Assembly (NCBI GenBank): GCA_947448955.1
Contig: CANFPU010000003.1
Location: 22,580 to 86,579, forward strand
Origin: Burkholderiales bacterium
GTDB taxonomy: Bacteria; Pseudomonadota; Gammaproteobacteria; Burkholderiales; Burkholderiaceae_C
Length of the DNA: 64,000 nucleotides
Direction of reading: 5' to 3'
The notes beneath the pieces are model-generated. The model saw only the letters and a program-made list of their open reading frames with translations. It ran no database searches and was not told where the DNA came from. The translations under genes and the position numbers were made by a program. How positions within the stretch are numbered: position 1 is the stretch's first letter; each line of letters starts with the position of its first letter. Positions 7,503 to 17,683 of the stretch are shown one piece after another.

Positions 7503-8717
7503 CTACTTGACCCAGGTGTTGAGCTGGATGATCGGCAGCAGCACCGCCAGCACGATCAGCATCACGACCGCGCCCATCGCGACGATCAGCAGTGGCTCAA
7601 GAATCGTCGCCAGCGCCATCGCCCGGCGCTGGACCTCGCCGCTGAGTTGGCGCGCGGCACGGTCGAGCATTTGCGGCAATTGGCCGGTCTGCTCGCCCAA
7701 GCGCGCGAACATCGCCAGCAGGGCCGGAAATCTTTTCTTTGCCGCCAATGCCGATGCCAGCGGCGCGCCCTCGCGGACTTGCACCAAGGCTTCGAGCGCA
7801 TCGGCGCGCAGCGCGCGGTTGGCCAAGGTCTCTGCCGCGGCCTGCAGCGCCTTCAGGATGGGCACGCCGGCATTGGCCAGCATCGCCAGCGTGCTGGCGA
7901 AGCGCGCCGCGTTGTAGCCCCGCGCGACCCGGCCGACCAGCGGCAAGCCGAGCCAGGCGGCATCGAAGCGCTGGCGGAACGGCTCTTTCTTCAGCGCCAT
8001 GGTCAGCACCACACCACCGCCTGCAGCGGCCAGCAGCACCCCCCAACCCCATTGCCTGACGAAAGCGCTCAGGCCCAGCATCGCGGTCGTCAGCCAGGGC
8101 AATGCCCGCTGATTGCTGGTGAACACACTGGCGACCTGCGGCACCACATAAGTGACCAGAAAAATCACGATCACAAAGGCGATCAGCGAGACGATGGCCG
8201 GATAAAGCGCCGCACCCAGCAGCTTGGCGCGCAGCGCCTGGCGTTCTTCGAGATCGTCGGCCAGGCGCTCCAGCACGGCGCCCAGCGCGCCGCTCTGCTC
8301 GCCGGCTGCGACGACCGCGCGGTAGACATCGTCGAACTCGCGCGGCGCACTGGCCAGCGCCCGGGCAAATGGTGCGCCGGCGTTGACCTCGGCGCGCAGG
8401 TGGGCGACGAGGTCGCGCTGGGCCGGCGAGTCGGCTTCGTCGGACAGGGCGGTCAGTGCGCGCTCTAGCGGCAGCCCGGCGCCCACCAAGCCGGCGAGCT
8501 GGCGCGTCCACACCGCCAGCGCGGTGCTGCCAAACACCCGTCGCGACCAGCGTGAGGCGCCGGCACTTTGCACGCTGGCTGCCAGCGCTTGCACCCCCAG
8601 CGGCACCAGGCCCTGGGCGCGCAACTGCGAGCGGGCGGCCTTGGCGTTTTCGGCTTCGAGCACGCCGGTGCGGGGCTTGCCTTGCGCATCGAGCGCATCG
8701 AAGGTGTAGGCGGGCAT
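7503..8717 (-). CDS. gspF: Type II secretion inner-membrane platform protein GspF
   Basis: Polytopic platform protein that couples the GspE ATPase to pseudopilus assembly. 404 residues, the family norm, starting MPAYTFDALDAQGKPRTGVLE. It has two T2SF cytoplasmic domains (about residues 70-190 and 270-395) and three hydrophobic segments, near residues 170-195, 220-240 and at the C-terminus (LLIVAMGAVVMLIVLAVLLP). It is the last gene of the gsp operon, 15 bases after gspE. Confidence 0.95.
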   Translation of the reverse strand: MPAYTFDALDAQGKPRTGVLEAENAKAARSQLRAQGLVPLGVQALAASVQSAGASRWSRRVFGSTALAVWTRQLAGLVGAGLPLERALTALSDEADSPAQRDLVAHLRAEVNAGAPFARALASAPREFDDVYRAVVAAGEQSGALGAVLERLADDLEERQALRAKLLGAALYPAIVSLIAFVIVIFLVTYVVPQVASVFTSNQRALPWLTTAMLGLSAFVRQWGWGVLLAAAGGGVVLTMALKKEPFRQRFDAAWLGLPLVGRVARGYNAARFASTLAMLANAGVPILKALQAAAETLANRALRADALEALVQVREGAPLASALAAKKRFPALLAMFARLGEQTGQLPQMLDRAARQLSGEVQRRAMALATILEPLLIVAMGAVVMLIVLAVLLPIIQLNTWVK

Positions 8718-8732
8718 CGGCGGTTGGCGCTT

Positions 8733-10148
8733 TTAGTCGCGTGTGACGCGCAGCACTTCTTCGAGCGAGGTCACGCCCTCGTCGACCAGGCGCGCACCGT
8801 CGTCGCGCATCGGCACGAAGCCGCCGGTCTTGGCTGCAGCCAGCAACTCGCTCTCGGCGGCGCGACCGTGGATCAGCGCGCGCAGCGCATCGTCGACCAC
8901 CATCAACTCGTAGACCCCGGTGCGGCCTTTGTAGCCAGTCTGCCCGCAGGCGGCGCAACCCACCGGGTGCCAGCGGCCCTGGTCGTCGACCCGCTTGCAG
9001 GCCGGGCAGAGCTTGCGCACCAGGCGCTGGGCTTGTGCGCCGAGCAGGCTGCTGCTCAGCAGATAGGGCTCGACGCCCATGTCGATCAAGCGGGTGATGG
9101 CGCTCGGCGCGTCGTTGGTGTGCAAGGTGGCGAGCACCAGGTGGCCGGTCAGCGAGGCCTGGATCGCGATCTGCGCGGTTTCGAAGTCGCGGATTTCGCC
9201 GATCATGATCACGTCCGGGTCCTGGCGCAGGATTGCGCGCAAAGCCTTGCCAAAGGTCAGGTCAATCTTGGCATTGACCTGGGTCTGGCCAATGCCCTCA
9301 AGCTCGTACTCGATCGGGTCTTCGACCGTCAGCACATTGGTGCTGTGGGTGTCGATGCGGCCCAGTGAGGCGTACAGCGTGGTGGTCTTGCCCGAGCCGG
9401 TCGGCCCGGTCACCAGCACGATGCCGTGGGGTTGGTGCACCAGCCGGTTGAACGAACTCAACACCTCGCCGCTCATGCCCAGCGCTTCGAGCGTGAACTT
9501 GGACTCGGTCTTGTCGAGCAGGCGCAGCACCGCGCGCTCGCCATGCGCCGAGGGCAGCGTGGAGACGCGAACATCAATCGCCCGCCCGCCGATACGCAGG
9601 CTGATGCGGCCGTCTTGCGGCAGGCGTCTTTCGGCAATGTCAAGCTCGGCCATGATCTTCAGGCGCGATATCAGCGCAGCGTGCAGCGCGCGGTTGGGCT
9701 GCACCACCTCGCGCAACGTGCCGTCGACCCGGAAGCGCACCGCGCTGCTGCGCTCGTAAGGTTCGATGTGGATGTCAGACGCGCCGTCCTTGGCCGCTTG
9801 GGTCAGCAGCGCGTTGAGCATGCGGATGATCGGTGCGTCGTTGGCCGCTTCGAGCAAATCCTCGACCGCCGGCAGGTCTTGCAGCAGCCTTGAGAGGTCG
9901 ACTTCGCTCTCGACCTCGCCGACCACGGTGGCTGCGCTCGATTCGCCGCTGGCGTAGACGCGGGCGATGCGCTCGATCAGCACCGCCGAGTCTTCGCGCT
10001 CGACCCGGCTCACCGCATGCAGGCGCAGCACCTCACTCAGCGCACTGGGGGCCGTGTGGTCGGTGGCCCAGAGCACGCGCTCACGGCCATCGTCCTCGAG
10101 CAGCAATTGCTGGGCTTTGGCAAAGCCGTAGGGCAGGGGGTGTTTCAT
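8733..10148 (-). CDS. gspE: Type II secretion ATPase GspE
   Basis: Cytoplasmic hexameric ATPase powering pseudopilus extension. From the ATG at 10148 the protein has 471 residues: N1E-like domain, Walker [10 protein letters not shown] at 248-256, Asp box, Walker [10 protein letters not shown] around 313-321, and a His box at TLHTND. The zinc-binding tetracysteine is C381, C384, C398, C401, with only 13 residues between the pairs, shorter than in Vibrio or E. coli GspE. The frame continues upstream to 10238, but that region overlaps gspD and lacks family similarity. Confidence 0.96.
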   Translation of the reverse strand: MKHPLPYGFAKAQQLLLEDDGRERVLWATDHTAPSALSEVLRLHAVSRVEREDSAVLIERIARVYASGESSAATVVGEVESEVDLSRLLQDLPAVEDLLEAANDAPIIRMLNALLTQAAKDGASDIHIEPYERSSAVRFRVDGTLREVVQPNRALHAALISRLKIMAELDIAERRLPQDGRISLRIGGRAIDVRVSTLPSAHGERAVLRLLDKTESKFTLEALGMSGEVLSSFNRLVHQPHGIVLVTGPTGSGKTTTLYASLGRIDTHSTNVLTVEDPIEYELEGIGQTQVNAKIDLTFGKALRAILRQDPDVIMIGEIRDFETAQIAIQASLTGHLVLATLHTNDAPSAITRLIDMGVEPYLLSSSLLGAQAQRLVRKLCPACKRVDDQGRWHPVGCAACGQTGYKGRTGVYELMVVDDALRALIHGRAAESELLAAAKTGGFVPMRDDGARLVDEGVTSLEEVLRVTRD

Positions 10149-10164
10149 GCCGCACCGAGCCGGT

Positions 10165-12330
10165 TCAACGCGTCGGCGCCGGGCTGGGCGCAGCGCCCGG
10201 CTTGTCGGCCTTGGCGGGGGGCAGCACCGGCCCGGCATTGATCGGCATCACCTGGCTGGGGGCTGGCTGCGCGCCTTGCTGCTCGGCGCGGATCGCCTCG
10301 TAGCGATCGAGCGTGAGCGACTGCGCGGTCTGCGCGTCGCGCAGCACGACCGGGCGCAGGAACACCAGCAGCACCGACTTGCTGCGTTTGCGGCTCTCGC
10401 TGCGGAACAGGTTGCCGACCCCTGGCAGATCACCCAGCAGTGGCACCTTGTCCTGCCCGCCGTCGTACTGGTCTTTCATCTGCCCGCCCAACACCATGAT
10501 CTGGCCGTCGTCGGCGACGATGGTGGTCTCGACCGAACTCTTGTTGGTGGTTGGCCCGTTGGCGTTGCTGGTCGAATTGGCGACCACGCTGGAGTTCTCT
10601 TGGAACACCGTCATCCGCACCACGCCGCCCTCGCCGATTTGCGGCTTGATCTTCAGCGTCAAGCCTACGTCTTTGCGCTCGACCGTTTGGAACGGGTTGA
10701 CCGTGCTGCCACTGGTCCCCGTATTGGTGAAGCTGCCCGTGACGAAAGGGACGTTCTGGCCAACGACGATCTTGGCTTCCTCGTTGTCCAGCGCGACCAG
10801 GTTGGGCGTGGACAGGATGTTGGTGCCCGAGACGGTTTCAAGGAATCGCGCCAGCGCCCCCAGTGTGTAGACGCCATTGACTTTTTGCAGCAGGCCGACG
10901 TTCAGGCCGTTGGTCGCTGCGCTGGGGGACAGGCCGGTGCTGCCGTTGCCCAACTGCGACAAGGTCAGGATGTTGTTGCCACTGGCACCGAAGTTGGTGC
11001 CGGCGGCCAGCCCGAAGCGGTCGCCTTTGTTGCCGAGCAGGCCTTGCCACTGGAAACCGAGCTCCGCAGCCTTGCTGGCGTCCATCTCGACGATCATCGA
11101 CTCGACAAAGACCTGGGCCCGGCGGCCGTCGAGTTGGTCGATCACGCCGCGTATCTGCCGGTACAGCGGCTCGGCGGCCGTGATCACCAGCGAATTGGTC
11201 GCCGCGTCGGCCTGGATGAAGCCGCCGGTGCTGGGTTGGGCCGAGGGTGCGTTGGGCGTCGTGGCCACGCCTGCCGCGTTGGGGCTGGGGCTGGGGCTGG
11301 GGCTGGCGGTGGGGGCAGCCGCGCTGCTGCTGGCGCCAGGACTGGTCGCGCCGCCGCCAAAAGCCGCCCGCAGCACCGCCGCCAATTTGGCGGCATCGGC
11401 GTTCTTCAGGTAAACCACATGGATCGTGCCTGCTGGCCCGCTCAGGCCGGGCCGGTCCAGGCGCTCAATCAGCGCGCGGATGCCGGCCAGCCTGGCCGGG
11501 TTGGCCGCGCGGATGATCAGCGCATTGCTGCGCGAATCGGCCAGCACCGACACGCCGGTGTTCGGTGCGCCGGGGGCTGTCGCGGCGTTGGCGTCGCCGA
11601 GTTTTTGCACCATCGCCGCGAGGTCGGCCGCGATCGCGTGTTGCAGCGGAATCACCTCGACGTCGGTGGCCGCCGGCAGGTCGAGCGCGGCGATGATCTT
11701 GGCGATGCGCGACAGGTTGTCGGCGTAGTCGGTGATCACCAGCGTCGAGTTGCCAGGGTTGGCATTGATCGTGTTGTTCGGGCTGATCAGCGGGCGCAGC
11801 ACCGCGACCAGGTTGTTCGGATTTTCGTGGGTCAGGCGGAAGATCTGGGTGATGACCTGGTCGCCGCGTTGGTTGACTGGCCCGACCGACACCGTGCCAG
11901 CCTGCAGCTTGGCGTCGGCCTCTGGCACCACCTTGAGCAGGCCGGCGTTGTCGACGATGGCAAAACCCAGGCCGCGCAAGGCCGCAAGGTATTGCAGGTA
12001 GGCCTCGCGCACCGGCAGGGGCTGTTCGCTGTAGACGGTGATCACGCCCTTGACGCGCGGGTCGACCAGGATCTGTCGATCGATCATCAGCGCAAAGGCG
12101 CGGCTGACGGCTTCGACGTCGGCGTTGACGAAGTTCAGCGTCACCGGCGTGCTGGCTTTCAGCGCATTGCGGCGTACCGCGGCGCTGCTGGCAGGCGCCG
12201 CGTCCTGGGCGGTGGCGGGCCACAGTGGCAGCGTCAGCGCGGCGCTCAGCAAGGCCAGGCTGCGGATCGGCCGGCGGGTCTGCGGTCGGTCTGCGCTGCG
12301 CGGGGGTCGCGAGGTCTTCATGGGAGTCAT
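10165..12330 (-). CDS. gspD: Type II secretion secretin GspD
   Basis: Outer-membrane secretin forming the exit channel. 721 residues with a long signal sequence (hydrophobic [19 protein letters not shown] after an arginine-rich start), N0 to N3 ring domains, then the C-terminal secretin barrel domain with [14 protein letters not shown]. Between N domains lies a low-complexity S/A/P linker encoded in part by four GGGGCT units. The chosen ATG at 12330 overlaps the gspN stop as ATGA. An alternative ATG at 12321 would remove 3 residues. The C-terminal PAPSPAPTR tail could bind a pilotin, but none is in the window. Confidence 0.96.
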   Translation of the reverse strand: MTPMKTSRPPRSADRPQTRRPIRSLALLSAALTLPLWPATAQDAAPASSAAVRRNALKASTPVTLNFVNADVEAVSRAFALMIDRQILVDPRVKGVITVYSEQPLPVREAYLQYLAALRGLGFAIVDNAGLLKVVPEADAKLQAGTVSVGPVNQRGDQVITQIFRLTHENPNNLVAVLRPLISPNNTINANPGNSTLVITDYADNLSRIAKIIAALDLPAATDVEVIPLQHAIAADLAAMVQKLGDANAATAPGAPNTGVSVLADSRSNALIIRAANPARLAGIRALIERLDRPGLSGPAGTIHVVYLKNADAAKLAAVLRAAFGGGATSPGASSSAAAPTASPSPSPSPNAAGVATTPNAPSAQPSTGGFIQADAATNSLVITAAEPLYRQIRGVIDQLDGRRAQVFVESMIVEMDASKAAELGFQWQGLLGNKGDRFGLAAGTNFGASGNNILTLSQLGNGSTGLSPSAATNGLNVGLLQKVNGVYTLGALARFLETVSGTNILSTPNLVALDNEEAKIVVGQNVPFVTGSFTNTGTSGSTVNPFQTVERKDVGLTLKIKPQIGEGGVVRMTVFQENSSVVANSTSNANGPTTNKSSVETTIVADDGQIMVLGGQMKDQYDGGQDKVPLLGDLPGVGNLFRSESRKRSKSVLLVFLRPVVLRDAQTAQSLTLDRYEAIRAEQQGAQPAPSQVMPINAGPVLPPAKADKPGAAPSPAPTR
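11281..11304 (+). repeat. (GGGGCT)x4 microsatellite inside gspD
   Basis: Four perfect hexamers which, on the coding strand, read AGCCCC and encode Ser-Pro pairs (SPSPSPSP) in the inter-domain linker. Because the unit is 6 bases, slippage would change linker length without a frameshift. Confidence 0.9.
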
Positions 12331-13190
12331 CCGATCGAAATGACGGACAGCGCGCCTTGACGCCGACCGATGATGTTGAGCAGGTTGGACAGTGCCGCGT
12401 CCAGACCTTCGGCCGCCTGGGCCTGGCCCCGAAATCGCAGCCCGTTGCCGGTCCACTGGCCACTGCCGCTCAGGCGCAGCGCGCCTTCCAAGGTTTCGAG
12501 CTGCAGCTGGTTGGCACCGCCGTCTTGGGGGCGACCTTGCAGGCTGAGGCGGTAGCTGCCGAGGCTGGCCAGCGACGACAGCCTGGACGACACGGCTTGC
12601 AACTCGAGCGCGATCGTGCCTTCGAGCCGCCACTGGCCTTGCGCCGATTGCAGACTGAGGCCGGGGCCGGCCAATTGCAGCAGTCCGCCCAGCTGCAGCG
12701 TGTTCCAGGGCGTTCCCAGGCCGCTCAGCCAAGCCGCGGGCCAACGGCCGATCACTGGCTGGGCATCCGCCGACCCGGCCGGCGCCAAGGGCTTGAGCTT
12801 GAGCGTGTAGCCGCGCCAGCCGGGCTGCCACAGCAGTTGCAGGCCGGCCTCGACGCAACAGTCTTGCCGCGCAGTGAACGCCAGCCCGAACCCATCGGGC
12901 CGCAGCTGCCAGGCCAGCCGGCCTGGCAAGACCGAGGCATCGTGGCTGCCCGTCCCACCGGTGAGCACCAGCACCGCGCTGCCGTCCCACAGACTGCCGC
13001 GCGCTTGCGCCAGCAGCAGCCGCTCGCCACTGGCCTGGCGCAGCGCTTCGGCCAGCCACTGCGCCGGTGCATTGAAAACCAGTCCGCCGATGGCGCCCAG
13101 CAAGGCGCCCCAGAGGCCCCAGCGCCGGCCGATGCGTTGGGTGCGTTGCCAGCGTCCTGCTTCGGACGTGCTATTTCTCGGCAGGCTCAC
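12327..13190 (-). CDS. gspN: Type II secretion protein GspN
   Basis: 287-residue bitopic inner-membrane protein, one N-terminal transmembrane segment (WGLWGALLGAIGGLVFNAPA) and a periplasmic domain. GspN is an accessory of unclear mechanism present in a subset of type II systems. The start overlaps the end of gspM by 4 bases and its stop overlaps gspD by 4, so expression is translationally coupled. Confidence 0.88.
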   Translation of the reverse strand: MSLPRNSTSEAGRWQRTQRIGRRWGLWGALLGAIGGLVFNAPAQWLAEALRQASGERLLLAQARGSLWDGSAVLVLTGGTGSHDASVLPGRLAWQLRPDGFGLAFTARQDCCVEAGLQLLWQPGWRGYTLKLKPLAPAGSADAQPVIGRWPAAWLSGLGTPWNTLQLGGLLQLAGPGLSLQSAQGQWRLEGTIALELQAVSSRLSSLASLGSYRLSLQGRPQDGGANQLQLETLEGALRLSGSGQWTGNGLRFRGQAQAAEGLDAALSNLLNIIGRRQGALSVISIG

Positions 13191-13711
13191 CGACCGGCTC
13201 CCAGTGCCAGCGTCAGGCTGCCGTCGTACAGGCCGGGGCTGGTTTGGGTCATGCTGGCTTCAACCACCCGGGCTCTTGCGCCGGCGCGGGCTTCGGCCAG
13301 CCAGGCGCCGAGCTGGGTCGGGTTGACCGCTTTGAGTGCGAGCAGAGCACGGTCGCCTTGCAGGCTGAGCTTGCCCGGCGCGCCCAGCCGCGCGGTGGCG
13401 GCGGTCAGCGCGGCATGGGCTTGTTCGGTGCTCACCGGTGACGCCGCGCGCAGCGCCGCCGCTTCGTTGGCGAGCAGCTGCATCTGCTGCTGTTGGGTCT
13501 CGAGCTTGGCAATCTGTGCCGGTGCGCTGTTCAAGCTGCGCCAGGCCGGCGCGATCGCCAGCGACCACCCGCCCAGCCCGACCAACAGTGCCGCGGCCAA
13601 GGTCAGCCCTCGGCGGTCTCGCAAGCTCAATGCAGCCCAGCGGGACTGCAGCTCGCGCAGCGCGGTGCGGGCTGCCACCAGACTGGGGTGGGGTTCTTTG
13701 GCAGACGTCAT
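13187..13711 (-). CDS. gspM: Type II secretion protein GspM
   Basis: 174-residue bitopic protein: cytoplasmic tail, one transmembrane helix around residues 36-56 (GLTLAAALLVGLGGWSLAI), a short coiled-coil with Gln-rich LETQQQQMQ, then a ferredoxin-like periplasmic domain. It partners GspL in the inner-membrane platform. ATGA overlaps link it to gspL upstream and gspN downstream. Confidence 0.9.
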   Translation of the reverse strand: MTSAKEPHPSLVAARTALRELQSRWAALSLRDRRGLTLAAALLVGLGGWSLAIAPAWRSLNSAPAQIAKLETQQQQMQLLANEAAALRAASPVSTEQAHAALTAATARLGAPGKLSLQGDRALLALKAVNPTQLGAWLAEARAGARARVVEASMTQTSPGLYDGSLTLALGAGR

Positions 13712-14985
13712 GGCAGCGGAGTGGTTTTGGCGCGTTGGATCAGCAGCCGGCCTTCGGCCATGTCCAGGCTCCAGCCGGCGGCCTGCAGCCGCTGGCGCAA
13801 TTGATCGATTTGTGGCGCTTGCCAGCCGGCCGCGCTCAGATTCAGCCGGCCAGGCTCAAAACGCAGCTGTGCGGCGGGCGCCTGGCCTGGCGGCCAAGCG
13901 GCGGCGGCGGCGGCGAGCATGGGCTCGAGATCGTCTGGGCCTGGCACGCCCGCTGCCGCGCGCAGTGCAGCGGTCTCCTGCTGCATCTGCAGCGGTGCAT
14001 CGAGTACCGCGCGCACCTGCGGATGGCTGCTGCGCAGCAGCGCATCCATGGAGGCTCTCAGCTGGTTCAGTGCGCGTTGTTGCTGCCAGGCCATCAGGTT
14101 GATCGCCGCCAATTGCAGCAGCAGCAAGCTCAGCAGACCCAGCCGGACCGGCCGCCAAGCGGGGCTCAGCAGCCGTCGCGCCAGCTTGCCCAGCGCCAGG
14201 CTGCCTCGGCGTTGCGGCGTGAGGTCGAATTGCAACAGATTCCAGCGCGAGCGCAAGGCCGCCAAGGCCTGCTCGGCGGTGCTGCTGACGGCCACCGCTG
14301 TGCCCAGCCAGCGCTCGGCCGCTGCCGCGGCGGCCGGCGTGGCCGAAAATTGGGCGCCACGGGCGCTCCAGCGCAGTTGCAGGCTTCGCGCCAGGCTACC
14401 GGTCAGGGGCACGCACAGCGCGCTGTCGGCGTCGCGCAGCGCCAACCACTGCACATCGGCGCCGAATGCGTCGTGGGCATTGAAAAAGTGGCCGCTCGGC
14501 GCTTGGCTGTCCGCGCCTGCGGCCAGGCCTTCGGGCGGCAGTGCGGGTGCGAGCGCAGGCACCAGCCGGTCGACCGACAGGCCGGCAGCGGCGAGCGCGG
14601 CGAGCTGGGCTTGCAGGCCCGGTTTGTTCAACGCGGCCACCCAGCCAGGCGCGCCTGGTGCCGCCTCAGGTGCCAGCGCCAGATGCACTTGGTCATCATC
14701 GGCCAGCAGCTGCTCTTCCAGCACCCCAGCCAAGGCTGCACGCATGCGGTTGGCCGGTGCGCGCGGCAAGATTGGCCGGTGCCATGCCACCGCGTCTGCC
14801 GGCAGCACGGCCACCACGCTGTCGGCTTTGGGGCACAGCGCGGGTGCCGAATCGCCTTGCCGCGTCAGCGCGATGCCGTCTTCGCTGAGCAGCCAGCTCA
14901 GCGTGGCGGCGCCCGAAGGCTCAGCCGCCGCTGAGACCGCGGGGACCGCACGCAGCGCCGGCAACAGGATCACGAGCAAGGACAT
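13708..14985 (-). CDS. gspL: Type II secretion protein GspL
   Basis: Inner-membrane platform protein whose actin-like cytoplasmic domain recruits GspE. From the ATG at 14985 (MSLLVILLPALRAV) it is 425 residues: cytoplasmic domain to about 270, one transmembrane helix (LGLLSLLLLQLAAINLMAW) near 290-310, and a periplasmic ferredoxin-like domain. No clear Shine-Dalgarno is seen. The frame is open to 15084, but upstream residues are arginine-rich and unlike the family. A 150-base gap separates it from gspK, unusual in an otherwise overlapping operon. Confidence 0.9.
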   Translation of the reverse strand: MSLLVILLPALRAVPAVSAAAEPSGAATLSWLLSEDGIALTRQGDSAPALCPKADSVVAVLPADAVAWHRPILPRAPANRMRAALAGVLEEQLLADDDQVHLALAPEAAPGAPGWVAALNKPGLQAQLAALAAAGLSVDRLVPALAPALPPEGLAAGADSQAPSGHFFNAHDAFGADVQWLALRDADSALCVPLTGSLARSLQLRWSARGAQFSATPAAAAAAERWLGTAVAVSSTAEQALAALRSRWNLLQFDLTPQRRGSLALGKLARRLLSPAWRPVRLGLLSLLLLQLAAINLMAWQQQRALNQLRASMDALLRSSHPQVRAVLDAPLQMQQETAALRAAAGVPGPDDLEPMLAAAAAAWPPGQAPAAQLRFEPGRLNLSAAGWQAPQIDQLRQRLQAAGWSLDMAEGRLLIQRAKTTPLP

Positions 14986-15135
14986 GGCAGGGTCGGCGGC
15001 GGGTGGCCGGCGGGCACGGTAAGGGGCAAAGGGACGGGCGCGATGGTGGCCGATGGCGGCCGGTCTCGACCGGTTGTTGGACAAGCGGTGCCGAGATTGT
15101 GCGGTAGCGGGCGATCGGTCGACATCGCGGCGGGC

Positions 15136-16080
15136 TCAGCGCGGCAACAGGCTCAGGTCAGCGGCGCGCTGGTGCTGGATCGCCACCACCTCCAGACCGC
15201 CGCGGCGCTCGACCAGGGTTTGCTCGGTCAGCACGCGCTGGTCGATCCGCAGCCGGCCGCGGATCTCGAAAAATGCCGACTTGACATCGACATCCCGCGG
15301 CTCGAGCGTCACGCCCTGGCCCAGCACATCGGTGGCGTCGGCCAGGTTGCGCATGGCCTGGCGTTGTCTGGCTTGGACCAGACGGTCCGCGCCGCCCAAA
15401 TCCAGCCCGGCGATCACGCCGGCCAGCACCTCGCGCGACGCGGTGTTGAGATTGATCGGTGTGGCCACCGGCAGCAACACCACCACCTTGCCCAGGCGGG
15501 CAATCGTCGCCGCGTCCAACCCGAGCCAGGCCAGGTCTGCCAGTTGCTGCGGCGGCAGCGGTGCGTTGCTGTCTCCGGATCGGCTCGCGGCCAGCAAGCC
15601 GTCGGCGAGCAGCGCTGCGGTTTCGCTGGGCAGGCCGGCGCTGTCACACAGGCGCTGCAGCATCGCCTGCTGGGCGGGCACCAGCTTGCTGTCGAGCACC
15701 AGGTTGCGCAGGTTGTAGCGCGACTGGGCGTCGGTGATGCCCCCAGCCAGAAAGGCCTCCGGGCCTTCGTCGGCGTTGTGGTCGCGGTCGGTGGCCAGAA
15801 AAGTCGACAGTCTGGCCTCGGCCAGCGGCGTGGCCCAAGGCTCGCTCAGACTGGTGGCACGGCCGGATCGGGCGTCTTCGCGCAGGATCAGCCGGGCCCA
15901 GTCGAGCGCGCCCTGCAAGATCCAGCCCGACTGGGCCCGGCTGCGTTCGGCGGACTCGACCTGTACCGCTTTCCACTGTTGCCAGACCATGCCCGAAGCG
16001 AGCGTGGCGACCACGGTCAGCAAGACCATCGCCACCAGCAAGGCGGCGCCCCGGGACGGTTTGTGGCGCAGGTGGTTCAT
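15136..16080 (-). CDS. gspK: Type II secretion minor pseudopilin GspK
   Basis: Large minor pseudopilin that caps the pseudopilus tip with GspI and GspJ. 314 residues from the ATG at 16080, which overlaps the gspJ stop as ATGA. The prepilin leader ends RG before AALLVAMVLL, and as is normal in GspK there is no glutamate at +5. The globular part has the helical insert and the INLNTASREVL segment typical of the family. Confidence 0.93.
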   Translation of the reverse strand: MNHLRHKPSRGAALLVAMVLLTVVATLASGMVWQQWKAVQVESAERSRAQSGWILQGALDWARLILREDARSGRATSLSEPWATPLAEARLSTFLATDRDHNADEGPEAFLAGGITDAQSRYNLRNLVLDSKLVPAQQAMLQRLCDSAGLPSETAALLADGLLAASRSGDSNAPLPPQQLADLAWLGLDAATIARLGKVVVLLPVATPINLNTASREVLAGVIAGLDLGGADRLVQARQRQAMRNLADATDVLGQGVTLEPRDVDVKSAFFEIRGRLRIDQRVLTEQTLVERRGGLEVVAIQHQRAADLSLLPR

Positions 16081-16805
16081 GGCGTCGGTGCCAGCATCAC
16101 ATCGCGCAGCAACCGGCCTTCGGGCAGGTCGATCTGCAGGCGCACGCCGCTGGGCAGCAAGGTCCGCTGGGCCTTGCCGTTGGTGGCGCCACTCGTGGCA
16201 CCGGCGGCACTGGCGGCGCTGCCAGGCGCTGCCGCCGCCGCGGCCGTTTGCGAGTTGGCTGCCAAGGCGACGTCGCCGCTCGATTGGGCATTGCTCCAGC
16301 CCTGACCGCGCCAGAAAAATATTTGCCAATCGCTCACACCGTCGGCCAGACGGAGCTGGCCGGCCTCCTGGCCTTGCAGCTGCTGGCTCGCCTGCCAGAC
16401 CTGCTGCAACTCGCCGACGCGGGTCACCAGCGGGCTGCTCCAGCGCCGCCAGATGCCTTCGCGCAGCGACCAGACGACGATCTGCACCCCACCTTCGGCG
16501 CGGCGGGCGATGCGCATCGCGCTGCCGTCAAAACTCAGGCCGGGCACCAGCGGGCTGTCGAACGTCGCGGCCAGGTCCTGCTCCCACTGCCCGATCAGCG
16601 CCGACAGGCGCAGCGTTCGTTCGCTGGCGGCGGCGGCAATTTCTCGTGCGCGGGTCATGCTCGCGACGCCTTGCCAACCCATCGCGGCAACCACGGCCAT
16701 GATCACCAGCGCGACCAGGACTTCGACCAGCGTGAAGCCTGGCACTGGTCGAACAGACCTCGGGCAGGAACGGGTGGCGTGGACCATGTTCAGGGGCTGC
16801 TCCAT
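16077..16805 (-). CDS. gspJ: Type II secretion minor pseudopilin GspJ
   Basis: 242-residue minor pseudopilin. Prepilin peptidase site G23/F24 in PVPGFTLVEVLVAL with the expected Glu at +5. The C-terminal part has an alanine-rich low-complexity insert (AAAAAAPGSAASAAG, about residues 187-205) not needed by the fold. It lies 6 bases after gspI. The prepilin peptidase gene itself is not in this window. Confidence 0.93.
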   Translation of the reverse strand: MEQPLNMVHATRSCPRSVRPVPGFTLVEVLVALVIMAVVAAMGWQGVASMTRAREIAAAASERTLRLSALIGQWEQDLAATFDSPLVPGLSFDGSAMRIARRAEGGVQIVVWSLREGIWRRWSSPLVTRVGELQQVWQASQQLQGQEAGQLRLADGVSDWQIFFWRGQGWSNAQSSGDVALAANSQTAAAAAAPGSAASAAGATSGATNGKAQRTLLPSGVRLQIDLPEGRLLRDVMLAPTP

Positions 16806-16811
16806 CGCCGC

Positions 16812-17171
16812 TCAGTACCGCGCGACCACGGTCGACAGGCTGACCACGACCACGCCCTGGCCGTCGAGCACCATCGCGTCGACGCGGTGGAAGTTCGGGT
16901 TGGGCGTGACCTGGGTCCGCAGCAGGCCGCGATAGTCGCGACCAAGTTGGCGGCACGCGAATGCGGCCTCGCCAGCGCCCGGAAACTGCTTAGCCAGACG
17001 CAGCCCGGTCAGCGCGTTGTCGGCGCACCACTGTGCGGCCGTGACATCGCCCAGCCGCTGCGCGTTGTCGGTCAGCGCGCCGGCGGCCTTGAGCCCTGCG
17101 CCGAGCGCGATCGCGGTGATCGCCAGCGCGACCAGCACCTCGACCAGCGTGAACCCGTTGACCCGCTTCAT
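16812..17171 (-). CDS. gspI: Type II secretion minor pseudopilin GspI
   Basis: 119 residues, a short six-residue leader MKRVNG cleaved before FTLVEVLVALAI, Glu at +5. The start overlaps the gspH stop by 4 bases. It forms the tip complex with GspJ and GspK. Confidence 0.93.
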   Translation of the reverse strand: MKRVNGFTLVEVLVALAITAIALGAGLKAAGALTDNAQRLGDVTAAQWCADNALTGLRLAKQFPGAGEAAFACRQLGRDYRGLLRTQVTPNPNFHRVDAMVLDGQGVVVVSLSTVVARY

Positions 17172-17683
17172 CGCGGGACCGGGTCCTGGACCGAGAACGG
17201 CGCCAAGCCATCGGTGGCGAGCGCCAGTTCGCGCTCGCCCAGCGTCAGCAGGATGCGCTGCGCGCCGATCAAGGGCTCGGGCCCAAGTCGCAGCGCACTG
17301 GCGCCTTCGATGCGGGCACGCAGTTCAGGGTTCAGCCAATGCCCTGCTGGCAGGCTTTCGGGGGGCAGGCCGATGAAGCGAAAGGCCGGGTCGCTGCCCG
17401 GGGTGGTCAGCTCGAATCGAACTGGCACACCGCTGGCCCGGGCTTCGGCGCGGCCGGCTTCCAGCAGTGCGGACAGCCTCAGCGCCTCTCGTTCCAGTGC
17501 GGCTTGGCCGCCGTCCCGCAGCGCCAGACCAGCCAGCCCCGAGACCAGCGCGATCAGCAGCAGCACCACCAACAGTTCGACCAGCGAGAAGCCGGCTTCG
17601 TCCGCCGGCGGGTGGGCGCTGATCAGACCGTTACTGCCAGGAGCCGATGTCGGCGTTCTTGCCGTCACCGCCGGCCTGACCAT
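17168..17683 (-). CDS. gspH: Type II secretion minor pseudopilin GspH
   Basis: Minor pseudopilin with cleavage site G/F in DEAGFSLVELLVVLLL. The start is uncertain: the nearest ATG in frame is at 17683, which gives 171 residues with a 31-residue leader and overlaps gspG by 53 bases. Shorter leaders would need a rare codon such as CTG after the gspG stop at 17631. The C-terminal beta domain looks complete and ends FSVQDPVPR. Confidence 0.85.
   Translation of the reverse strand: MVRPAVTARTPTSAPGSNGLISAHPPADEAGFSLVELLVVLLLIALVSGLAGLALRDGGQAALEREALRLSALLEAGRAEARASGVPVRFELTTPGSDPAFRFIGLPPESLPAGHWLNPELRARIEGASALRLGPEPLIGAQRILLTLGERELALATDGLAPFSVQDPVPR

Noticed and set aside
7449..8468. A long plus-strand open frame across gspF
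   Set aside because: Antisense shadow of gspF; composition of His/Gln/Arg repeats and no family motif.
10147..12360. A 737-codon plus-strand frame across gspD
   Set aside because: Antisense shadow of the secretin gene with no start context or motif.
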